Shown piece by piece: positions 1 to 10,011 of a DNA stretch of 64,000 bases (position 1 is the stretch's first letter; the number at the start of each line of letters is the position of its first letter). Source of the DNA: Campanula takesimana (taxonomy: Eukaryota; Streptophyta; Magnoliopsida; Asterales; Campanulaceae); assembly GCA_026119855.1 (NCBI GenBank), contig JAOWBW010001316.1, positions 186,001 through 250,000 of the forward strand. The letters run 5' to 3'. Made by a program: the position numbers and the translations under genes. The notes under the pieces were generated by a model. It had not been told where the DNA came from, made no database searches, and saw only the letters and a program-made list of their open reading frames with translations.

Positions 1-1431
1 AAGAAGATCAAACTCCGGCGACCAACTTCGTCGACCACTAACTCTGGAGACCAAACAACTGAGAACTTATCAATAAGTTCTCAGTTGTCAACTAAACTAG
101 TAAGAACACGACCAAAATCTGGCGACCACCAACTCTGGTGACTAAACAAAAGAGAACTTGTCAGTAAGTTCTCATTTGTCTCAACTCTGACGACCAAACA
201 ACTGAGAACTTATTAGTAAGTTGTTCACTGAACAAACAACTTCGCAATTATCAACTGTGAAGGTGGCCGGTGATTAATGACGGTGACTAACAACTGAGAA
301 TGTTCTCAATTATACACTACACATTTGAGAACATCTTAGTTGTACACTAAAACACTAAGAAATTCTCACTTGTTCACTGAAGACAAACGAAGCTTCCCAA
401 TTATTTTAAAAACTTCTCACTTGTTCGAAAATAACTATAAACTTCTCAATTGTGTTATTTAAACATATGAGAACTTTTTAAAAAATAAACAAATATTAAG
501 AAAAACGACAAACATCACTTGAATCAATATTAACTTGATCAAAATGAAAACAAACAAACAAACAAACAAATCTGCCTCTTTACAAGTAACTATCATAAAT
601 GATTTTTTTTAATTATCATGCACTTAATACATTCCACCCAGTAGTTCAAAAACCCAAATTGAATGGGTCTATTTACTCACCACATTCAAACCACTCTCCC
701 TAACATCTCATCTCTCCAATCTCTTCTCATTTTCACCAAGTAACTCCCCAACCCCATCCAATAGTTTCTTCTTTTTAAAAAAAAAAAAAAACGAGATTCT
801 TGCTTTAACTACTGTATTCTTGCTGCGAAGGGTGAGCTCGGGTCGCTGTCGACGAGAAAGGAGGATGAGAACGGGATGGCTGGAAGGAAAGAAAATCATG
901 CGTAGATCTAGAGTTATTGATCGAAAAATAGTAGATCTGCTCACCTGGGTCACCGGCGTAGGAGAAGTTGCCGGAGTTGGAGCGGAGTTCGAAGACAGAG
1001 TCAACGCCGGATCTACGACGGTCAGAGGCTTGGAATGTCAGATCTACGACGATCAGGGGCTTAAAAATGCCGATTAATGTTGTAGGTGGTGTTCGCCGGA
1101 GTATGAGGAGTATAGCAGTTCGCCGGAGGTAAGGAAAGAAGTGGCCGACGGAGGGGGAAGTCGCCGGAGGAGGGGGATCGGAGGGGTTGCCAGAAGTGAG
1201 GAGGGAGGAGTGGCCGGAGCAGGAGGGGAGGTGGAGAGAGAAAGGAGAGAGAGAAAAAAAAATCTCTAGGTGTGTGAATAAGAGTGAGTAGGGAGGGGAG
1301 GGGTGTAGTTAATACACTAAAGGACTATATGGTTACATAAAATATTTCTTAGGACTAGGAGGTAAAATAGAAAAGTCTCTGTCCTAGGACGTAAATTAAA
1401 AATTATTCAGGGACTAGGTGGTATTTTTCCC
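1..1431. mobile_element. Mutator-like element, right-hand part (cut by window start)
   Basis: The right end read inward on the minus strand starts GGGAAAAATACCACCTAGTC. This matches the left terminus of the element at 14882-19002 (GAGAAAATTACCACCTAGTC). Inward both have a CT-rich, CCGGCGA-rich stretch (here 1080-1260, on the minus strand), and then a field of short repeats around GAGAACTT/AAGTTCTC (1-480) comparable to the GTGAACTTGTTC repeats of the other copy. No transposase is visible. The left end and its TSD lie outside the window, so Mutator-like membership rests on similarity to the second copy. Short open frames inside (for example 820-1077) have no recognisable product. Confidence 0.55.
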
Positions 1432-2002
1432 ATGAAAGGTCCTTAGAGAATGTATTTTTTTATACTGCAGTAGTTAGGAACTGGCCTGATATTTCGAGTT
1501 CAAACTTCACCATTTGCTACTAATCTTAAAGTTTATAAATATTCTGCAGTATCAAAATGTATACTACTGTAAAACTCAGCTGCAGCATCAAAATGTCCAC
1601 TGTTTACAAGTTTAATTAACACTTAACGCTATTAAATACGCTGACATGTTTTTTTCGCAAAATATATGGGGGTTGGAGTTGGAAGGGAATGAATAGATTA
1701 TGCTAACCTGCGGAATAACCATAACGTTTTTTTACAGAGTTAAATTTTCAATACGAACACATAAACAAGAGCTCACACACACACAAACACATTAGTATGA
1801 AATATTGGCCTTAAGCATATCAACATACAAGTTAGGATTCTCGTTTAACCAAGAAAAAGAATTCAAGTGAAATTAATACATGAATAGCAGCTTGATTAAG
1901 CCAATAATTGAGAACAAAAAAATAAATAAACAAATTGAAAAAATGATGATCGTTTTACAACTTATTCTTTTCCTTCGAAACTAAAAGGGAAGTTGCTGGC
2001 TT
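1432..2002. other. 3' flank of BBE-like copy A (part of duplicated unit)
   Basis: No gene is seen. On the minus strand this is the downstream flank of copy A. It matches, interrupted by insertions, the downstream flank of copy D at 36716-37161, 46184-46341 and 47886-48041. Shared landmarks include the CTTGTAAACAGTGGA stretch and a repeated CTGCAGTA motif. The match ends near 1440, next to the Mutator-like element end. The minus strand just after the stop codon carries an AATAAG-type polyadenylation-like signal, as in copy D. Confidence 0.6.
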
Positions 2003-3610
2003 TTAAAGCAGAGATGGAAAAGGAGGAATACTCTGTGGATGGCTGAAGAAGTTGTCAGGATCAACTTTGCTCTTCACTCGTACCAATCTCTCAAAATTAT
2101 CACCAAAGTATCTTCTTCCCCATACGCTTGCTTCCGCGTAGCTTTTGCTACTCACTCCCAAGTCAAGATCAAGGTAGTTTATGTATGCACTTCTTGGAGA
2201 ACTAGAAACATAACGACCTAAGTAGCTATACACATTTCTCATCCAATTAATGCGCCTGTTGACCGATGCTGGTCTTTCCATATCCAAATTGGCCCATTCA
2301 AGAAGCACGTACAAGTTTCCAGCTCTATGAGGGAATGGAGTGGCCGACTCTGATATCTCATTCATCCTTCCACCGTAAGGACTTAATATGAAATTTGGCG
2401 TCCTAACATCAATTTTAAGGAACCTTCTCCATAGCCCTTCAAGTCCCTCAATAGAAATCGGCTTCTTCACGAAGTCGGATTTACCTTTTATGGAAAACTT
2501 AGGGGTAGCGGATCGATTAAGCAAAGTTTGAGGTGGAGCTTGACTAGAGAAAGCTGAAATTACCATAGCGGATTGAACATAACTCACTTCGGTACAATCT
2601 TCTTTCATTAACCCCAGTTCAGGGAAGCCTTCTTGCATCAAAGGAAGTAGCCTATCTATTCGACCCAAGAACACAGCGTCAAATGTAATAAGAACTGTTT
2701 TCTTTCCACCAGAACCTAAATTAACAGTTGTTAATTGAGCCCTCAAGAATAAATCTCGATCCGCATTGGGCGCAAAAGATTGCCACTTGTGGAAAATGCT
2801 GGTTGCATTTTGTTCCAAAGTCTTGGTTTTGGCGAAAACAGTAACAGTCTCGGGAACATCAACCAAGCTTAGCTTCCAAGCAACTATGACCCCAAAACTT
2901 GAAGCCCCACCTCCCCTAATGGCCCAAAACAAATCTTCCCCCATGGATTTTCTATCAAGAATTTTTCCATTGACATCGATCAAACGAGCATCAAGCACAT
3001 GGTCAGCAGCAAGACCATATTTTCGGTTCAACGTGCCGTAACCTCCACCACTAATGAGTCCACCAACTCCTACAGTTGACCAAGTACCTCCGGGAAAGGC
3101 GAGAGTCTTACTTTTCTGAGAAATTCTATAGTAGAGTTCTCCAAGAGTTGCACCACCTTGAACCCATGCAGTCTTACTAGCAACGTCAATGCTTATTGAT
3201 CTCATGTTAGTGAGGTCAAGCATCACAAATGGATCATTTGCAGTAGATGAAATACCCTCGAAATCATGGCCCCCACCTCGGATTCTGAATTTGATTTCAT
3301 GTTTCTTGGAACAATGAATGACGGTTTGGATTTGGGATTCATCAACGGGTGTCAAGATGAGAAAAGGTCGAGGGGTTGAAGGAGTGTCGAACCTTTGATT
3401 GTTGATATTGGCTTCCCAAATAGGTGTAAAAGACGCGTTTTTTGGGGTGTAAATTTGCTGCGAAACGGAGTTGCCAGCATGAAGGGTAAGGCAATGGCGA
3501 AATTCTTGTTGGCGATTATGATGATGGTGATGAGGTGTGGAAGTAGCCCATGCAATATTGGAAAAGAGGGTAGCCAAGAACAAGGAAATTAGGAATGAAG
3601 TATTCATCAT
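2003..3610 (-). CDS. BBE-like FAD-linked oxidase, copy A
   Basis: Secreted berberine bridge enzyme-like flavoprotein of about 535 residues. In first-in-frame-ATG numbering (3655): signal peptide from about residue 16; His-rich tract 42-46; disulfide-type Cys55 and Cys115; FAD-binding domain about 98-260 with the FAD-attachment His130 in RGGGHDFEG; FAD loop FPGGTWSTVGVGGLISGGGY at 187-206; C-terminal BBE domain about 485-545, including NYLDLDLG and ending QSIPPFPSLL. The family's second covalent FAD residue is Cys166 in the Eschscholzia enzyme; here it is Trp192, and the His174 position is Leu200. I chose 3610 as the start because the TATA box lies only 14 bases upstream of the 3655 ATG, which would then be upstream of the transcription start. 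BBE-like enzymes oxidise alkaloids, sugars or monolignols; the substrate here cannot be read from sequence. Intact and intronless, inverted relative to B-D, and the most diverged copy. Confidence 0.92.
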   Translation of the reverse strand: MMNTSFLISLFLATLFSNIAWATSTPHHHHHNRQQEFRHCLTLHAGNSVSQQIYTPKNASFTPIWEANINNQRFDTPSTPRPFLILTPVDESQIQTVIHCSKKHEIKFRIRGGGHDFEGISSTANDPFVMLDLTNMRSISIDVASKTAWVQGGATLGELYYRISQKSKTLAFPGGTWSTVGVGGLISGGGYGTLNRKYGLAADHVLDARLIDVNGKILDRKSMGEDLFWAIRGGGASSFGVIVAWKLSLVDVPETVTVFAKTKTLEQNATSIFHKWQSFAPNADRDLFLRAQLTTVNLGSGGKKTVLITFDAVFLGRIDRLLPLMQEGFPELGLMKEDCTEVSYVQSAMVISAFSSQAPPQTLLNRSATPKFSIKGKSDFVKKPISIEGLEGLWRRFLKIDVRTPNFILSPYGGRMNEISESATPFPHRAGNLYVLLEWANLDMERPASVNRRINWMRNVYSYLGRYVSSSPRSAYINYLDLDLGVSSKSYAEASVWGRRYFGDNFERLVRVKSKVDPDNFFSHPQSIPPFPSLL

Positions 3611-3668
3611 TTGTTGTTTTTTGTCTATGGATTTTGTTGCTGTGTGCATAAACATGATGGAAGGCCAT

Positions 3669-3731
3669 CTATTTATAGCTTCTAAGTTTCTGAGACCAAT
3701 TTAAAGTCTTGGTTTGTTAAAGAATGAGTCA
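3669..3731 (-). promoter_or_regulatory. Core promoter of BBE-like copy A
   Basis: On the minus strand CTATAAATAG (3669-3678) is a canonical plant TATA box. TGACTCA (3725-3731), a bZIP/GCN4-like core, lies about 46 bases further upstream. Both are conserved at similar spacing in copies C and D. The TATA position places transcription start near 3640, which favours the ATG at 3610. Confidence 0.7.
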
Positions 3732-4541
3732 AATAATTCAGAAAGTCAACTGTTTCAAAGTTACTGCTTCTAAGTCTGAATATGGTTTTAGAGCAATAAA
3801 GACTGTATTTTGAAATTAAAACTTCCACCAGTGATAAATATTTACAAAGTCTTAAAACGATTCTTGAAAGAACGATTCAAATATATCATGGTCGCAAAAC
3901 AAAAACCACTTAGTATTTGCAAGATCGTGAAAGTCGATCTTCTGAAAATGCTTAACTCAACTCAAGCGGATTCTTTTGTTTTATCATGTGTATCGACATT
4001 GGAAGTCGACTAATCTGATATAAGCAGTGTAGGACCCACAGGGTATGTAAAACCGTCCCTATCAATTTTTAAAAGGGTTTCCTATTCCTTTACACTAAAA
4101 CTTATTATTATTAACAATTGTCTAAAATACCTCTTTGACATTGCCTAATAACAATCAATATGGGGTTTTCACAGTTGAATGGAGTAATTTCTTAAACTCA
4201 TACTTCCTTTGTATTAACGGCAAAAAAGTGGAAAGATAATTTTGAGACGGAGGGAGTATGTAACTTAACTCACGTAGAAACTGCTACTAAAACAGTTTGA
4301 TCCAAGAGGAAATTTCCTAATGGCATTGGCTGTGTGCCAAAATAAATATTCAAAGTCTGTTATGGGGAATTATAAAATTTTATTTGACTAAAGTCAGGTC
4401 AAAATGACCTCTTTTTTTTTTTTTTTTTGGTTAACATGGTATGAATCAATAAATCATACGCAATTCAGGGATATGATCTTCCTACGGTTCTATGGAAGTG
4501 CAAAACTCTGAAAAAATAATCAGACATAATCGTAGCATATC
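3732..4541. other. Distal upstream region of copy A
   Basis: No gene is seen. Read on the minus strand, 3732 to about 4430 matches the upstream region of copy D (about 34650-34960), including the stretch around CTAAAGTCAGGTCA. A one-ended Stowaway-like terminus (GAGACGGAGGGAG) lies near 4244-4256, and a poly-T run at 4411-4428. Past about 4440 the match to the gene upstream stops; this is one edge of the inverted segment that carries copy A. Confidence 0.5.
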
Positions 4542-5024
4542 CAGTGGCGAAGCCACATTATGTAGAAGGGGTTCACTACCCCTTTAATTTTAGAACGTGT
4601 CAATTTTACCACAAGATTTTTAAAAATGTCTTTTTAGTACTAAAAATGATGAATTTATAATTTTTAATCCCCTTGATTTTGGGTAAATTTTGCACTAAAT
4701 TATCATTTTGACCCCTTGTATGGTAAATTTGAACACCTAACCTATTACTCCCTTCGTCCCATTTGCTATCAAATGAGAGTACACGGGGATTAAGAAGATA
4801 TTTGGGAAAAGTAAGTATTGTGAGTGGGTAGAAGAGATAAAATAAGGTAGTGGATAGTTGTTGTGAGAGGATAGGAGAGATAAAAGTGAACATTTTAAGT
4901 AAGTAGAAATAAGTATGGGACGCCCCAAATGGAAATAAGTAGCGATAAGTATGGGACGGAGGGAGTATATATATCCACAAAACAATCTTAACCCCCTTTT
5001 CGAAATTTTCTGGCTTCGTCACTG
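4542..5024. mobile_element. Non-autonomous hAT element
   Basis: Terminal inverted repeats CAGTGGCGAAGCCA (left) and TGGCTTCGTCACTG (right) are of the plant hAT type. The flanking 8-mers AGCATATC (4534-4541) and ATCATGTC (5025-5032) agree at 6 of 8 positions, as expected of an aged 8-base TSD. No transposase is present. A Stowaway MITE (4748-4965) is nested inside. Only the right-hand part of this element is found in the tails of units B (near 13100) and C (near 33660). Confidence 0.65.
4748..4965. mobile_element. Stowaway MITE
   Basis: Ends CTCCCTTCGTCCCAT and ATGGGACGGAGGGAG, flanked on both sides by TA (4746-4747 and 4966-4967). The related sequences near 13070 and 33620 read CCTATTATATG without the insertion, so they show the empty site. 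Confidence 0.85.
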
Positions 5025-5979
5025 ATCATGTCGCTAAACGCTGTCTCCTTGTTCTCGTTTTTTTTCATTTGGCTTCTCATTTTCCATAGAACATGTCAGG
5101 TCACATGACTACAGGTTCTTGTTAAAAAGTCAAATAATACATTAATTCAACTGATTTCAATTAACAACTCATAATTCTAATATTGTTTTATGACAGTAAA
5201 TTATGATTGTAGTTTGGAATTCAAACTTTTTCACTAATGAATTATTGAAAGAACGATTCAAATGTTTCATATTCTCAAAATGTCAACTGTTTGCAATCTC
5301 GTTCGTTAAAGTCTTCTAAAAATATTTAATCCAAATCGAACTATTAAATATATTTATGTATAGAAGTTTATGCAATGCTAATTACTTTCTTGATTCAGAC
5401 CTAGTTACTGAAAATATTGTTTGATCCTAGTTGAAATAAACTAAGGGGAGAGCAGAACTGAATTAACAATGCTATAAGAAATATTCAAGTCTCCTCTGGG
5501 AATGTATAAAATTTTGTTTGACTAAAGTCAGGTCAAATGACCAACTTGGTTTACATCCTTGGATAATGGATCACAGGATTGTGTTGCACGGAGCCTCTTA
5601 TGGTTTACTGAATTTTTCGTATTTTTTTTTTCGTAAAATGCATTAAGTCAAATGTGGCAACCTATTAATTAAAGAGTTGACACAGAAATAATCTTACTTA
5701 GATAAAGGGTCAGCTCTGATACCATGATATAGTCTGAGGTTTCACCCAAAACCAATTGGCGATGGGAGGAGTGACCTTGGATCTTCATATAGTCATGCAA
5801 AGGCTAGTTAATTCCCGATATGGGATAACTGCTCCAACAAATACTGCCCCGTAAATGGAAATATTGCGTGCAAAGAAATGCATGCATAACTTTTTTCTGA
5901 GACAAAAGTTGATTTTTAATCAATTTTGAGTAATCATATCTTGTTTAATCAATAACATATGTTAATGCCAGAAGAAAAA
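5025..5979. other. Tail of a BBE duplication unit with inverted promoter remnant
   Basis: No gene is seen. The stretch is collinear with 13129-14043, downstream of copy B, and in part with 33680-34190, downstream of copy C. Within it, about 5240-5540 resembles the upstream region of the BBE-like genes in inverted orientation, with landmarks GAAAGAACGATTCAAAT and CTAAAGTCAGGTCA, but no gene follows. It ends with GTTAATGCCAGAAGAAAAA, the mark of the junction to the next unit. Confidence 0.5.
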
Positions 5980-6461
5980 TGATGTAGGAGCGAAGACAAG
6001 AGAATTCCAGCGCAGCAGCAGACCGAGCGCCCGCCCGCTAGGTACCAGGCGTCCGCCTGGAATTCGTTTTCAAAAGACTGATCTTTCTGTCGACTTGAGC
6101 GCCCGCCTAGTCTGCAACAGGCGCCCGCCCGCTTGTCGGGCAGAAAACTGTTAGTTCGCGTTTTATCGTTTTTGGTGCAGGTTAATTAGGGTTAGTTTTC
6201 GTATTATTTGTTTAGTTTAGGTATTTTATTAGACTAGGGTTTGTTAGTTGTTAGTAGTATAAATACACTTTAGTTCATTGTGTTAGGGTTAACTTTTATT
6301 TGGATTATTGAATTTTTATTCAAAGAGATTTTCTCTTTTATCTGGTGGATTCCAGGTTTTCTTGGTGGATTCCAAGATTATTGCGTTTAAAGTTTCATCG
6401 CTGGATGAGATCTTGTGTGTAGTGCGCTACTCACGAAATCTATCGCTTCCGTGCTGCGTCA
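5980..6461 (+). repeat. 5' LTR of the 5980-8014 element
   Basis: 482 bases, TG...CA. It contains two GC-rich modules (GAGCGCCCGCC and CAGGCGCCCGCC types) and a plausible TATA (AGTATAAATACAC near 6255). Confidence 0.85.
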
Positions 6462-6668
6462 CCATGACAGTTTTGATTTTGTTGAGCGGCAACCAACGCT
6501 GCAATCTGCGTTGCCAAGGAATTGATAGCGGTGGTTACACCATCGATACCAGCCTTTATTGCCTGATCCCCCATTATACTTCAGTATGATGCAAAAGACA
6601 GGATATGGCCTGCTCTGATGCCAACTGACGCAGCACGGAAGGGATAGATTTCGTGAGTAGCGCACTAC
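6462..6668 (-). other. Inverted LTR end, primer-binding site and gag start
   Basis: Read on the minus strand from about 6668, this holds the last about 35 bases of the LTR (to CTGCGTCA), then GTTGGCATCAGAGC, a tRNA-Met-type primer-binding site, then a leader with a gag-like start. Following the 5' LTR directly, it makes an inverted repeat around a spacer. The rearrangement removes the primer-binding site from its working position in this copy. Confidence 0.65.
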
Positions 6669-6712
6669 TCAGTCGACAGAAAGATTAGTTTAGTTTACGT
6701 ATTTTTAGTTCA

Positions 6713-7354
6713 TTGTGTTCGGGTCAAAACGTTCATCAGAACCGTAGGGGTGAGAGAGACAGGGTTGATCAACGACGACGTCCTCAAGGGACCGAAAATC
6801 GGGACGAAGGGAATTCCAGTTCCAGATCTGATGACGAGGTTATTCGTGAAATCGATCTTCGATTGGATCGTGCTCGACAACAGGAACATTATTTCCTAGC
6901 GTTAGAGGACGAAGAACTCGACGAAGCGGACAAGCATGATCGACGTGTGCAGAAATATAAATCAATCAGAGATCTGAATCGAGCAGCAAGGGAACGAGTG
7001 CTTAGGCAGCGACATAGGATGGAAGCCAAATTTTTTGCTGACAAAGCCGATCATTATACTGCACAAATTCAGAAACTGGAAGCGCGCAGATCTGTAATTT
7101 TTGAACGTGCTGAAGAAGAACGTCGGGTTCAGTTCGAGGTTTTGTTGCAGGATAACAAAAATTGTGCTCAAGAAGAACAGTGCGGGGAAAGTCTCCACCG
7201 CGTCGAGCCGATTGAAAGGGAAGGTTCAGATTCAAACGGAGAAGAATTAGTTGCAGTCAACTCCGCGGATCAGGATCTACAAATATTGAACGAAGGTTTC
7301 AATGGACAGACGAGTAGTAATTATTTTCTGTCAATGGTTGAAGCTTCAGTTTGA
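6713..7354 (+). CDS. Retrotransposon internal ORF, coiled-coil protein
   Basis: 213 codons between the two LTRs. The predicted protein is rich in Arg, Glu and Gln with long helical, coiled-coil-like stretches (about residues 35-145) and has no zinc knuckle, protease or polymerase motif. The first residues may be partly LTR-derived, because GTTCATTGTGTTCGGG near 6709 resembles LTR text; the true start is therefore uncertain. It may be a gag-like structural protein or the remnant of one. I do not recognise a family. Confidence 0.5.
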   Translation: MCSGQNVHQNRRGERDRVDQRRRPQGTENRDEGNSSSRSDDEVIREIDLRLDRARQQEHYFLALEDEELDEADKHDRRVQKYKSIRDLNRAARERVLRQRHRMEAKFFADKADHYTAQIQKLEARRSVIFERAEEERRVQFEVLLQDNKNCAQEEQCGESLHRVEPIEREGSDSNGEELVAVNSADQDLQILNEGFNGQTSSNYFLSMVEASV

Positions 7355-7530
7355 AAGGCAACAATTCGAGAATCAAATAACGAAGGTTTGATTATTTATT
7401 GTGGAAAATTCGTTTTGCATCAAATTGTGCTTAAGAATCAGATTTACTCAAAATATTTATTCAAGTGGGACGGAACTTTCCAAACTTCGGAGATGAACTC
7501 AGGGACGAGTTCTTTTGAAGAAGAGGTGAC

Positions 7531-8014
7531 TGATGTAGGAGCGAAGACAGGAGAATTCCAGCGCAGCAGCAGACCGAGCGCCCGCCCGCTAGGTACCAGG
7601 CACCCGCCTGGAATTCGTTTTCAAAAGACTGATCTTTCTGTCGACTTGAGCGCCCGCCTAGTCTGCAACAGGCGCCCGCCCGCTTGTCGGGCAGAAAACT
7701 GTTAGTTCGCGTTTTATCGTTTTTGGCGCAGATTAATTAGGGTTAGTTTTGGTATTATTTGTTTAGTTTAGGTATTTTATTAGACTAGGGTTTGTTAGTT
7801 GTTAGTAGTATAAATACACCTTTAGTTCATTGTGTTAGGGTTAACTTTTATTTGGATTATTGAATTTTTATTCAAATAGATTTTTCTCTTTTATCTGGTG
7901 GATTCCAGGTTTTCTTGGTGGATTCCAAGATTATTGCGTTTAAGGTTTCATCACTGGATGAGATCTTGTGTGTAGTGCGCTACTCACGAAATCTATCGCT
8001 TCCGTGCTGCGTCA
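7531..8014 (+). repeat. 3' LTR of the 5980-8014 element
   Basis: 484 bases, nearly identical to 5980-6461; the few differences include GGCGTCC against GGCACCC and small length changes in T runs. Confidence 0.85.
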
Positions 8015-8039
8015 AAAAACCGTAGTCAGTTAGGGTATA

Positions 8040-8306
8040 CTCCATCCATTCCAGAAAAGTTGAAACATTTAATTTGGAGTTGGGAAATTAAGGATATAAT
8101 ATTATATTAAGAATGAAAGGTAGAGAGGAAGAGAGAGAATTAGTGGGGTGGAAAGAGAATGAGTGGAGAATAATGAGTGGTTGGGAGGAAGAGAGAATGA
8201 GTGGAGGATTATAAAAGTAATAAAAAGCTTCAATTTTTGAATTGTTGCAACTTTCGTGAAATACTTTAAATGGCAAAATGTTGCAACTTCCTTGGAACGG
8301 AGGGAG
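8040..8306 (-). mobile_element. Stowaway MITE, upstream of copy B
   Basis: Ends CTCCATCCATTCC and GGAACGGAGGGAG, with TA on both sides. The same MITE occupies the same position upstream of copy C (21357-21577) in the opposite orientation, and is absent upstream of copy D (about 34202). The strand given is relative to the copy at 21357. Confidence 0.85.
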
Positions 8307-8529
8307 TATATTTTTTGTTAATCGTATGAGTTACGTCGATACATAGACTTTGAAAGCTTGAAACTCATTGATTGACTTTGTAAACAATTGACATTTAGAG
8401 ACCAGTTCTTATTTATAATTTATTTGTCAACGGTGAAGTTTGAATTCAAAACAATAGTCTTTACAGCGTTACAAATATGCAGAAAACTGTGTAATTCAAT
8501 AGCTACTTAAGCTTTACCTTTTAAAATTA
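8307..8529. other. Upstream flank of copy B, part 1
   Basis: Non-coding. Collinear with 21578-21790 (copy C) and 34203-34420 (copy D), sharing GTTAATCGTATGAGTTACG and the GGTGAAGTTTGAATTC stretch. Confidence 0.55.
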
Positions 8530-9250
8530 GGGAAAACTCCGTTTTGGTCCATTGTACTTTAGGGCGTGTTTCACTTTTACCATCGAACTTTATTTTTTTC
8601 ATTTTTACCATCGTACTACAAACAATGGGGTCATTTTATACCAAATTTGGGCGTAAAAGGACACCATTGTTTGTAGTACAATGGTAAAATTGAAACTAAT
8701 TTGGGTATAAAATATCGAATTTGGTATAAAATCACATCATTGTTTGTAGTACAATGATAAAAATGAAAAAAATAAAGTTTGATGGTAAAAGTGAAACACG
8801 ACCCAAAGTACGATGGACAAAAACGGAGTTCTCCCCTATGTTACCTGGACACGGTATCCGGGATCCGACACGGATACGGATCCTAGTGTCGGATACAATT
8901 TTCTTAATAATTTTGGACACTGGGACACCGTCCTAAATTTGGACATGGGTACGGGATACGAGCATTATTTCAGGACAAATCAAAATAGTATAAATAGACT
9001 ATTTATACTTTACTTATAAATGAAGTCAACTCACTCCTTTTTTACTAAGATATATTGTATCATTAAGTAAAACAACATTAAAATTTGTAAAATCTTTATA
9101 AATGAAGTCAACTCACTCCTTTTTTTCTTTCAAATTTTTCTTGTCGTATCCGAATGAAAAAGCAGGTGTCCGGGTGTCGGGTCGGACACGATACGTATCG
9201 GACACGGGTATTTCAACATATTTGAAGAATCCGGGTAACAGAGTTCTCCC
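8530..9250. mobile_element. Mutator-type MITE (foldback) with nested element
   Basis: Termini GGGAAAACTCCG and CGGAGTTCTCCC continue as a long inverted repeat of about 45 bases. The exact 9-base TSD is TTAAAATTA (8521-8529 and 9251-9259), and the empty site TTTTAAAATTATTCTG is present upstream of copies C and D. Without the nested element it is about 306 bases and can fold along nearly its whole length. It has no coding capacity. Confidence 0.8.
8836..9241. mobile_element. Small Mutator-type element nested in MITE
   Basis: Ends CTATGTTACCTGGA and, inverted on the right, CTGTTACCCGGA. The exact 9-base TSD AGTTCTCCC (8827-8835 and 9242-9250) places the insertion within the last bases of the surrounding MITE. 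Internally it has repeated GGACACGG/GGATACGG words and no gene. Confidence 0.75.
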
Positions 9251-9647
9251 TTAAAATTATTCTGATTTCTGAACATAATTTATCAGAGATAAAGTTTGAC
9301 ATTCTGATCATTTGAATCATTCTGTAATATCAATATATCATAGTTAGACCGTTATGAACACGTACTATCCAAGCAAGCCTAGCCACAGCCATAGATGAAA
9401 ACAGAAAAATGACAAAAAAAAAAAAAAAAACAAACAAACTCCAAGAAGTGACTGAAAGAAAAAAAAAAATCCTATTTAGGATCATTATGCGTAACTTTGA
9501 AATAAAATGTTTGGTATGTTACATTCAGAACTAGGTGTTGTAGGTTTAACTTAAAGAGTCTTTTAGGATAAACAATACGGCTCAGAAAAAAAATCCACTT
9601 GAATTAAACTTTTTAGAAATACTTTTACGATCTTGCAACAAGTAATA
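9251..9647. other. Upstream flank of copy B, part 2
   Basis: Non-coding. Collinear with the upstream regions of copies C and D (shared words include ACAATACGGCTCAGAAAAAA and the tract around CTTTTACGATCTTGCAA). Two A-rich runs occur at 9413-9430 and 9460-9469. Confidence 0.5.
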
Positions 9648-9826
9648 CTCCATCCGTCCCAAAATGATCTTCGCGTTTGACTATTCAAACTTTTGAAGGA
9701 TATGAACTCTTGCTTCACTAGACATGCTTTGTTTATGAACTTTTAAGACCAAATTGTAGAAATTAGAAGAACTTTTTGTGACAATGAGAACTGACAAATG
9801 GGAAAATCATTTTGGGACAGAGGGAG
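9648..9826. mobile_element. Stowaway MITE
   Basis: Ends CTCCATCCGTCCCAAAATGA and TCATTTTGGGACAGAGGGAG. The left flank is TA, the right flank TG (a mutated TA). It is absent at the corresponding site upstream of copies C and D, where the gene flank runs through. Confidence 0.8.
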
Positions 9827-9938
9827 TGTTTGAATTGTTCTTCAGATACTCATTTTAAGACACTGTGAATATATTTATCAATGGTGAAAGTTTGAATTCC
9901 TAAATATAGACTATTAACTGGTCTCATAGACTTAGAAG

Positions 9939-9948
9939 CTATAAATAG
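9939..9948 (+). promoter_or_regulatory. TATA box of BBE-like copy B (truncated promoter)
   Basis: CTATAAATAG, directly followed by an ATG (9949) that would lie upstream of the transcription start. The TGACTCA and CCAAT elements present upstream of copies C and D are missing. About 70 bases are deleted between ATATAGTC and ATATAGAC words that are both present in copies C and D. Confidence 0.6.
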
Positions 9949-10011
9949 ATGGCCTCCCGTCACTTTTATTCACACAGCAAGAAATATCATAGAGACAAAA
10001 AACAACAAATC

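Larger units (their letters stand above)
5980..8014 (+). mobile_element. Non-autonomous LTR retrotransposon
   Basis: Two direct LTRs (5980-6461 and 7531-8014; TGATGTAGG...CTGCGTCA) flank an internal region of about 1.07 kb. The 5-base TSD is AAAAA (5975-5979 and 8015-8019). The uninterrupted site is present at 34185-34199. The LTRs differ at only a few positions by eye. No protease, integrase or reverse transcriptase is present, so movement must have used enzymes from another element. A purine-rich tract (GAAGAAGAGGTGAC) precedes the 3' LTR. The expected primer-binding site after the 5' LTR is instead found inverted (6462-6668). Confidence 0.85.

Noticed and set aside
820..1077. Open frame MLRRVSSGRC near the window start
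   Set aside because: It sits within a Mutator-like element next to the CCGGCGA-rich leader-like text; no domain and no support as a gene.
9949..10011. MASRHFYSHSKK-type N-terminal extension as part of the BBE-like proteins
   Set aside because: The ATG adjoins the TATA box, so it should not be transcribed; the internal ATG opens a proper signal peptide.
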